From assembly GCF_958295425.1 (NCBI RefSeq), contig NC_081146.1:9373485-9437484 (forward strand): DNA of 64,000 bases, in the 5' to 3' direction. The position numbers were made by a program, and so were the translations under genes. Positions 51,101 through 61,301 of this stretch are shown piece after piece. The notes beneath the pieces are model-generated. The model did no database searches. It saw only the letters and a program-made list of their open reading frames with translations, and was not told where the DNA came from. The stretch is from Solea solea (Eukaryota > Chordata > Actinopteri > Pleuronectiformes > Soleidae). The first letter of the stretch is position 1. The number at the start of each line of letters is the position of its first letter.

Positions 51101-54100
51101 CCTATATACTGCACACTGGTGCTGTACTGCAGAGGGAGGGAGGGAGGGAGGGAGGGAGGAAGGTGGTGAGATAAAAGAAGAGAGAGTTGGTGGTGGTGGG
51201 TGGGTCGGGGGGCATGTAGAGGAAGAATTATGGAAGAGAAAACAAAGCGGGAGGTTGTGTGTAGGGAGGGTTAAAGAGAGGGTGAGAAAGCAGCAACAGA
51301 GAAAGTGCAGCGATGTTAAGTGCTACATGGACACAGGGCAAGAGCAAAGAGACTGAGGGCTGGACGAGTTAAGGTAAAGGACAGTTGGGTAAAAGTCATG
51401 TTAACAGCTGCGTGGACAGTGAGGCCACTCTATACCTGCTGTATGACATTAACGTGATCTGATCACATGCACAGCTCCATGTACACTGAGATCTGATCTG
51501 ATCAGGACACAAATGATCTGGAACTGGTGTTATCACATTTCTTTAAGTGTGATCGTAAATGTTTCCTGATACACACTTAAGGACCGTAAACTCAGCTGAC
51601 GTCCTCTGCCTCACAGCAGTTCCATAATGAATCGTAAATATTTCCTCAGAGTTTCCCCATGGGCGATATTGATTGATTACATTTTTTTTTTGGTAGCCTG
51701 CTACAATGTTAACATTGATTGTCAGGTATAGATTTTAATTTTATTTCTTTACTATATCAAAAGAGTGTATCATAAAATGGAGCGTTGCACATTTATTGAT
51801 TTTCTCAGCCCTCCCTCCTTTTTATTCTTTCTTTCTCCCTCTCTCTCTCATTCACACAAAGAAACCAAGACAGTGAGAACAGACCAATCTGTTACAGTCG
51901 CTGTGGCTAAAAACAACAACACATTCTTGAAATAATTGTGAGATCTGATCACAAGTGGTCACTGGAGATGCATGTGGAGACTATTTTTTTTTTTTTTACG
52001 TCAGGTGTGAAGTCATACTCAGTCACCACATAACTATGAAGTCGATTAAGTTTTGAAAGACCAGTTAATGACCATTAAGGTCAATTAATTTCAGAATTTC
52101 ACTACCTCAAAGAAATGTGTCGCTTTCAAATCTGCTGCCAAAAGCCACTCTGCAGATGTCTAGTGGAAAAACTCAAATGTGCATTGAACAGGTGTTAAAT
52201 GGTGCCGTTTTTCTCAGTTTGATGCATGAGCGGGTACAATAGTTGCTGTTTGTCAAAGAAGCTGAACAGGCCTTTTTTCCAAAAGAGATTAGAAACACAC
52301 ACACACACACACACATTAGCAGTAGCATGCTGTGAAACTCTGTGAAGAAGTCTGACAGCAGAGAAGGCAGTGATTTTGCTTTTTGGACAAATTATGTTCA
52401 ATCAGTGCCACTGTGTTTAGAAGTTGGATTATAATTATTTCATATGTGTTATTTTTGTTCATATGTCTAAGCCACCTGGAAGAATTGATGTGAGACATTT
52501 ACACATGGACTCCTACGAGTAACATCATTGCAGAAATAATGCCTGTTCATTCTAACTGTAAGTCATTGCACGATCAGCTTGTTCAGTGCAGAGCCCTTCG
52601 TTATTGTCTCGGGAAAAATAGTTCTGCCTCTATTGCATTTGTTCTGTCTTAGACCCTCCGTTTCTCTTCTGTGTTTCATGAAGTGAAAAACAAGCATGTG
52701 ACTGAACCGTTTAAGAAATTCAAATGGGGAGTGCTGATGGGTATTTGCTCTGATGTCAGGGTGATTTGCGCTAATCAAAACGTCGTAACGACAGGTTACA
52801 CATCTGTTTACTCTGGATTAGACGGATTGACATGCTAATGCTCTGATTAGTGTCTCAAAATGGAACAATTGTTGCAATTATGTTGCCATCAGTGTGGCTC
52901 AGTCTAGTCTAGTAGTCAGGGTAATGAGCTATTTGTATGCCAGTGGTCCATTCACTGGTGAAATTCAACCTGAAAGCAGCAGTACATGCCCTCGCTTTTC
53001 TGCAATGTGCTTATTGTAGCTGTTGGATACAATGCAAGTTTGCTCTGGGTGAAAAGGCAACACCAGTTCTTCCTGTTCATGAATAAACAAGTTGATTCAT
53101 GTTGAACAGCAGTGTTTATGTGTTTATGTGTTTATGTCAGATTAAAGACTAAAGATTAAAACAGTAATTCATACAAATACAACATATTGCTACAATAATA
53201 ACTCAAATAGTTTGACCATGGGGTTTGTTAACCATAGTGCACCTGCGGCAAGGATCTGTGGTAATGGTAAATATGAAATAAAAATAAACTCCTTATATGG
53301 ACATTCTGTGGGTGTGTGTTTATAGGTGACATATTGAGGCTTTAAAAAATGTGGTTTTTTTGTCTTCTTATGTGTTGTTGAGTCAAAGTTATAATTAATT
53401 TTATATCACAGTTAGTTAGTAGTTTTTTTATTAGTAGTGATATAAATTAGCAATAATTGTGCAGAAGTCACATAAAATAGGCCGTTTTTCTTTTATTTTT
53501 GTTCATAAAAATGTAGCTAAATTTCACAAATTCCATCCGATTTGAAACATTTTGAGTACTTTTTGCTCAGGTGTGTTTATATAGTTGGGGAATAGTATGT
53601 TATTATTCTTTTTTCATCTGATTGCCTAGGTTGTCCTAAAAAAAAAGAATATAAGACACTATGTTGTGCATTCTTATACCCTCTGTATAGACTATAAGTT
53701 TAAACATCATAATGGAAAAAAGCAGCCAAAAGGCTCTGTGTCCTAAGGGTTAAGATCAATTTGATCTTGTTACCGTAAAAGTGTTTGAAGGGTAATGTCT
53801 CATTTCACAGTGTCGTGTAAAATCATGAGGAGAAAGCATAGAGCAGTTGTTTGAAGAAAAAAACCCTCACAACAACATTTTTGTCTCAGGACATTTATAG
53901 TCGACTCCTACATCACAACTCCTGTTTCAGCTGTAACATTTCCTGACAGCAATGTGACCTGTCTTGTGTTTCATTTTAATTTCATGATGAGAATTTTAGA
54001 CCTGTGTTTCAGGGTCATACATGTGAGGGAGAATCAGCACAATCTAGTCTATTTTTAGATAAACTGACACGACCCTCTCTCTCTCTCTCTCTCTCTCATT

Positions 54101-56758
54101 GTGCTTTGACAGTGTCCAATGTGTTCGTGGTGGTGGCTCTCTACACAGAAAGGCAGCTGTCGATGGTGAGTGTTGTAACCCGGCCTTGCACCGTCAGAGC
54201 ACTGTGGTTTAACTGTTACAATTCATCACAGTTTCCCAACACTCAGGAGGGATTGTTTCTCTAAAACTGCTCTCTTAAACTAACACTGACCTTCCCCAAC
54301 TGCATCCACATACGTTAAATAGGAAAATTAGTTTCAATGACGGCTTTTAGAACAAACTCATTTATGCACTCTGTCTGTTTGGCATGCATGAAACATTACT
54401 GTATGAGCCTTTTAAAACTAGGCCACCATAACTCAAAATGTAGTTTAGTTTTCACTCCACTGGGTAAACAAATGCTCAAACGTTGTTGTTGTTTTGTTTT
54501 TTTCTTGGAATAAACTAAACCTAAATGATAATATAAAGTATTATCACTGTGCCTTTGTTTGTTTCTGTGTCTCTCTCCACTCAGAGTTCATTCAGTGAAC
54601 ATGTGGGATTTCTGGTTCACTGCATTAACCTGTCAATCCTGCTAACATTCCCTGCTGCAGTGGTCCTGTTTGTTCCCTCCATGACCCCAGGTAAAATGTT
54701 TCTCACTGTTATGAAAATGCCATCTCTTCTCTGAATACTCGCTACAAACAACTTTGCATAATTGACACAGTGAGGGAAACAGTGGCACCCACTCTGCAGC
54801 GCAAATCATTACGTGTTCCCTGGTGGTGAACAGTGTAAACGTGTGTGTGGAAAAACCACAATACGATGTGATAATAATGAAAATAAAAGACATTCACACC
54901 CTTGCCCTTTAGAGAAACAGTTGACCGGTGAGTGCAGGAAAGGGCATGTCTTAAACAGAGTGGACCAGTTGGTCATGAATGGATTATTTCCAGCTGGCGG
55001 GACAGAGGAGAGGAGAGGAGACGAGAGGACAGGAGAGGGGAGGAGATAAAAATATACTCTTGGACTAAATTAGCAATAAAACTTTTGCCAAATCACACCT
55101 AAAACTCACCGTCGTTTTAGTTAAAGCCGTCCCAACTAAAGCCTGAAGAGTAAAATTCTGAGGCTACGCATCCTCTCCTCTCATCTGTTCTCTCACTGGG
55201 AGGTGAAGGAGTAAAGGATTTGGTCCATCTGTCTGTCTGTTTTCCACAGTGTGCTGCTGTTCACACAGGAAGGGCAATTACAGAGGGCACGTGTGTGTGT
55301 GTGTGTGTGTGTGTGTCTGATAGGAGCTACTGCATTTACCAGATACTGCTTACATAACCAGAATTCAGACATGGTACACGAAGGATCTGATATGATGTTT
55401 CATTTTAGAATCTGTCAGATTTCTTTTGAAGAACACCGCAGTGATGAAGATGAACTGTTCTCCACTGCCATGATTTCATTATTTCCACTGCCTTTGAAGT
55501 TTTCCATGTGCTAAAGTCTGGTGCAAGGAGCGTGTTTTGCAAGTACGTGTGTAGCACTCCCGCTTATCACACCGGTCTCCAGTCGTTGCCTCACACAGTA
55601 GAGAGACATTATAGTGACGGAATATGAAAGAAATTAATCTTTGGTCGTGCATATGGACACTACACTTAAAATCTTCTCTCTTTTTTTTAAATGTATGCCG
55701 GTAATACGTGTCTCTCAGTAATGAATGAGAAATTGGTGGTCAGTGCCAATCTCCTTTTAAGGTTACCAAGTTCATATCTTAAAATCCAAATTTGTTAATG
55801 ATCCAATTTGCACAGAGCAGGTGTGATGGTTCAGCTTGGCACCTGAGGTACATGCAGAAGGAATCATGTTATCTTGTGGACCTGATCCTGGCTTTTCTGG
55901 CAGTGGACCCACTTTTTTTTTTTACTCTCTTTCACTCTGAACAAGGTACAGAGAAGAGATGCATTTTGGTTTGAAAATAAAGCATTTATCGTGGCTTCCT
56001 GGGATCTGTAATGATTCGTGTGAGTGGATGAAAACTGGCTGTTGATGTGTGTGGATTTTTCTCTGCTGTAACTGTGTGGCAGCTGCGTTGAGCCAGAGAG
56101 AGACAGATGGTTAATGGTTGAGATCTGCTGTGGTTTGATGTCAGGTGTGTTCACCTCCACCTCACCCTGTAGGCAGCCATTTTTTTAATCCTGTGTGCAC
56201 GCATGTGTGTGTGTGCATGAACATATGCTGGTGTGTGTGTGTGTGTGCACCGGTGTGTCTTCATCCTCTGGTCAGCATGATAGCATCATCCTCGTCTTAC
56301 ATCAGCACATTGTGACTGCTCATTTTGATCCGGAGTCCCCCTGGAGAGCTGGTTGAGGAACTGGTTAAGTTTATGGCTAAGGTTTGAATTATGGTAAGGT
56401 TATGCTTAGGGTTACACTTTAACCGATTATATGGTTAAGCTGTGGGTGTGTGGTAAGCAGTAAGTAACAACTGGCTCTCACTGCCCTAAGAGCTGAGTTA
56501 ATTTATTTTACTGAGCTTGTTTGTTGTTTATTTAAGATCAATGACTTTCTTCTTTCTTCCACTCGTTGTTTTTCTCTTGCTTTCCATCATTTTCTTTTCT
56601 CTTTCTTTCCCTTTATCTCTCCTGACGTATTATTTGTGTGTCTTCTTCTCATTTGTGCCTCTCATCTCTGTGGACTTACCGTGTATCAGTTGTCTGCATG
56701 TACTTGCGCTACATTTTACCTCCACATTACAACTTTGTCATGAATTTTCTTCTCTCTT

Positions 56759-56797
<39 letters not shown>

Positions 56798-59700
56798 AGT
56801 TGGCAGTTCGTTCGCACTTGGTATTTACACCATTCTCTTCCTGAAGCTGTATTCCTATAAGGACGTCAACATGTGGTGCAGAGAGTTGAGCACCGTCAAG
56901 GCCAAGAAACTCGTCAGGTCACTGTCTTGTAAGTCACAAAAACACAACCTGCATAGTTTGACACAAGTGTAAAACATGAATCAAGATAACTCACTCCACA
57001 CTTAAATGTAAGCTTCTGTAAATGCTTTAAAAGTGTCCCTAACACAGAGGCTCTTCCAAGCTGTTACAGTGACATCTTAAGGTGAACTCTTGATATGGCA
57101 GCTTTCAGTGCACACAATAACAAAATGGTGCCAGTTTGGCAAACAGTCATTGTTATGGATCTGTTTAGATTTGATCTTTAAACCGTATTGATGTGTTCAT
57201 TATGTTTCTGTTTGTGTACCCTGACAAATAAAATGAAATATTGCTGAAGACGTCACCGTGAGTGTCATTATTTCACGCTGATGTGTTGACGTGTACATTT
57301 TGTTTTGCACAGGTCCCAGTACACAGAATTTTAACCGAGGCGATCAGACAGTGTCTTATCCTGGCAACCTCAGTATCAAAGGTACGCCAATGTTGTTTTT
57401 GTTGTGTGTTTTCGCCTGGAACCGAAAGGACCTTTTTACGCAGCAGCCAGTTTGACATGAAATACTGTAGTAGGGAAACACTGAGTCTTGATTAACCATT
57501 TAACTGCTGTTTCATGTTAACAAGGCAGCTGTGGGGAAAGCTCTTTCGGTCATGACATTTGATTTTGCCACAGTTTATTTTCACACTCGCCTCCTCTCTG
57601 TCCCTGCAGACATATATTATTTTGTCTTCGCTCCGACTCTGTGCTATGAGCTCAACTTCCCTCGCTCTCCTTCGGTCCGCATGAGTTTCCTGCTGAGGAG
57701 GCTCTTTGAAATGGTGAGGAAAAATCTCCCGTCGACATAAGCCAGACATTCATCCAACATTTATTAGAAATGTATGTTCAAGTCTGACCGATAACCCCTT
57801 GTCCTGTTAATGTAATCGGTGTATTTTTAGAAGCGTAAGAGGTCATGACAAGGTTAATTGATATTTATTTATCCTCAGATGTGATCCTCAAATATCAACA
57901 AATGTCTGATTAAGCCTATCAGCTCCACGCAGCACTCAGTATAGTGATGTTTAGACTTAGTGTTGCCTGGCAACATTCCCATGCTGCACACAGAGAGTGA
58001 GTTGTTTTCTGTCAGGACAGACGGAGGCAACATAAACATTGCAATGCTAAAATGAGTATGACTGAACACATACAAGGTGTCTCTTAATAATGTACGGTAC
58101 ATAAACCATATTCTCTGTCAAACGTTCATAGTAGTGACGATTTATTGCAGTGGAATAATGTCATTTACTTTCTGTCTTCTCAGCTATTTTTCATCCAGAT
58201 GTTGGTTGGGCTCACTCAACAGGTACAGCCTCATATTGTACTCATAGTCTGTATTACATTTTAAACATAACAGTCATTTACATTTATTTATGCAAACACT
58301 TGTTCTCTGACTACCATGAAGATGACGATGCACAAGTAAATGTGTTGTGTTGTTTTCTTCTTCTTCTTCTTCTTCTTCCCTTGTTTCAGTGGATGGTTCC
58401 CATCATTCAGAGCTCCATGAAACCGCTGGAGGTGAGAAAGACAGGATCACAGTGGAGCTCACGCTGCTCACGCTGAGGTTCTTCCACCTGAAAAGTGCTG
58501 CTGTGTGTTATTTGTTAACCTGTCGGTCTCCCCTCCTGTCTAGGACATGGATCTGTCCAGGATGACTGAGAGACTGTTACGACTCGCTGTGAGTAAAAAA
58601 AAAAACAAAAAAAAAACAGCATATACAGCGACATCTCTTTTTCTGCATCTTCTTTCGGCCTCTCCCTTTAAGCTGGGGACACACCGCACAACTTTCACAG
58701 TCGTTACCGATTTTCAAGACCTGGTTTCTGCAGATTTTTTTATGACGAATGAAAGACTGGGAATCACACATTTAACAACTGCGTCTGATGAGGTTTCACA
58801 GACTACATGATTTGTCAAAACAACTGAACTGAAGTCAGTACACACTAACTGATTGCGTCCAAATTGGCTAAAAAAAACTCTGCCCAACTGAGAATCGTGG
58901 GTAGAGTCGGGCAAAGAATCTTGCAGTGTGTCTCCACCTTTAGGGATCGTCGTTCAATTAAATTATCATATTAAAGTCAGAATCTCATCATTTACACAAT
59001 GTGAATTGTCTCCTGCATATTGCACATAGTCATTCATATTGTACAGTACACTTAAGGTATGGGTAGGAAAAGATGCTTAAGTTTTACAGCAGGCCTTTGT
59101 TCATAGTTAGGCATCTCCTAAATACGTTTACATTTATGCTTCATTGCAATAACTCTTTTTTTAGGTTCCGAATCACCTTCTATGGTTGATGTTTTTCTAC
59201 AGTTTTTTCCACTCGTCTATGAACTTCTCTGCTGAATTGCTGCGATTTGGAGACAGACAGTTTTACAACGACTGGTGGTAAGTTGTTGTTGTTTCTGAGA
59301 TTTCATGAATGTCTGGGGTCTGCACAGCTCAGAGTTGCTCAGTCTGTATTTGCTGTGTTGTTGTGTTGTGTTGTGTGTACTGTGAAGCATGTGTATAGGA
59401 GGATTTTTGAGCTTTAATGAAAACAAAAAGGTTGTAAAATTTAAAACTTATTACTACTACTGGCTTTTACAGTGCTCTGTGTACCGGATTAAAAGAGTAC
59501 ATCGGTCTATGTGTATGTGAATTCTTATTCTAACACTTACTGTACTGTAGGATAATTCCTATTATTCATTACATGACATGAAAATATAGTTTTCAAACCA
59601 TTGAATGTCCACTCACATTAATCATGACTGCCATAGGTCTGTTGTGTTAGATCCCATCATGCCTCAACACTGTGTTTGCTGACTCCTCTTTTAGGAATGC

Positions 59701-61301
59701 TGAGACAGTGACATATTTTTGGCAGAATTGGAACATCCCTGTGCACAAGTGGTGTCTACGGTGAGTTACTCGCCCACTAACACATTGAGAGCGAGCAATG
59801 AAATTTATTGATGTGAACGCTTTGCGACAGCAGCAGGTGTGATGCGGGGAGAAAGAATTGACAAGTCCATGCGGATGTGTTTGGCAGACCTATTCATCTG
59901 GCCTTGAGAGAGTGAATGGTTGTTATAAATACAGTATTCACAGCCGCATGCACAGATGCCAATGTAGCAAATGCAGTGGCATTTCATTTTAAGCAAGATA
60001 GATAAAATGAAAGGGACTTCTTACATCAACTCCCTGTAAGTACAGTATTAGACAGAATAAAAAAAACAGTGTCTGATCGTTTTTTCTATCATTTGTGCTT
60101 TTGATTCTATTTTGATTTAATTAAAATTTAAAAAAAACTATGCAACACCTTTCAAAGAAATCAAATGCAAGGTCTTAACAGGTGACACATGCATTGTAGT
60201 GACACATAATTTGTATATGATGAAATAAGATCAACAACAAAAGTAAATAGTAAGTAGTATCAATAAAACACTGTTAAACCTTAAAATTCAAACAATTTCT
60301 AGAAGCCAGACCATATATGTGAGTTTTTAAAACCCAAAGATTTGATCTGATTAACTCGGTAATCCATTGCTCTGCCTGTCTTCTAGCCATTTTTACAAGC
60401 CATTGCTGAGGAGAGGCTTCAGTAAAATGATCAGCCAATCAGCCGTCTTCTTTCTGTCGGCTTTTTTCCATGAGGTAAGAGTTGAGATCATTCATTTTGG
60501 ACAAAATCTTGGACAGCGATAGCCTCTGCCTAATATTAGCTTTTAGCATGACCTCTCAGTGCTCACTCCTGTGCGGACTGTCCCTTTACTTCCTGTCCTC
60601 TATGTCTGTCTGTCTCAGTACCTGGTGAGTGTTCCCCTCAGGATGTTCAGACTTTGGGCCTTCACGGGCATGATGGCCCAGGTAAGACCCGGCACATACC
60701 TGATGTTACATTTACAAAAGAATTATAATAGTAATGTATGTTTTCTAAGTGATTCTTTCATAATGTCTGGAAAGGTTCAAATATGGTAGAGAGACATTTA
60801 TTATGTAAAAAAGGATGTTGATAATGACCTTATGGGATATTTAAGAATGTGACATTACTATTTTTTTAGTTTCTCAGTGTTTTGGCCTGAGCTCCACTGT
60901 CATTAACGTCATTAATGACCTCACTGGCGTTACAGATTAGGTTTGATTGATCATGCGGTTTATGGTGAGACACAATATAAGTGCCTCCTGTTTATTACTC
61001 ATGAGTGCTGAGTCAAACACCGATGGACATTTGAAATCAGAAAGAAAATACACACATTTGATTAGTCATTAAATAAATCACAGTCATCCAGTATGTTCAT
61101 TTAATCACAATTTCTTTCTTTTTCTTTTTTTTTTTACTCGACCCAACAGCTTCCATTAGCCTGGTTCGTTGGGCGCTTTTTGCGGGGTAACTACGGCAAC
61201 GCTGCAGTCTGGATATCCATCATCATCGGTCAGCCGTTCGCTGTCCTGATGTATGTCCATGATTATTACGTCCTGCACTACAGACCGGAGGTCGAGGGAT
61301 G

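Larger units (their letters stand above)
50418..54112 (+). other. dgat1 intron 4
   Basis: 3,695 bp, phase 1, the largest intron. Contains a SINE remnant (50,471-50,690), a GGGA repeat (51,133-51,160), a CA run near 52,293, dispersed repeat copy C (53,230-53,753) and a CT microsatellite next to the acceptor. Confidence 0.85.
54691..56799 (+). other. dgat1 intron 6
   Basis: 2,109 bp, phase 1. Contains a GAGAGG-rich repeat (about 55,008-55,045), a GT microsatellite (55,291-55,316) and a long CT run against the acceptor (56,764-56,794). Open frames in 56,517-56,790 are pyrimidine-tract artefacts. Confidence 0.8.

Noticed and set aside
56517..56972. 151-codon frame with hydrophobic stretches running into dgat1 exon 7
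   Set aside because: Intron pyrimidine tract that happens to be open and in the exon 7 frame. The acceptor at 56,799 and phase to exon 6 show that only 56,800-56,928 is coding.
57531..57740. Frame starting upstream of dgat1 exon 9
   Set aside because: The upstream part is intron 8; the AG at 57,608-57,609 joins correctly to exon 8.
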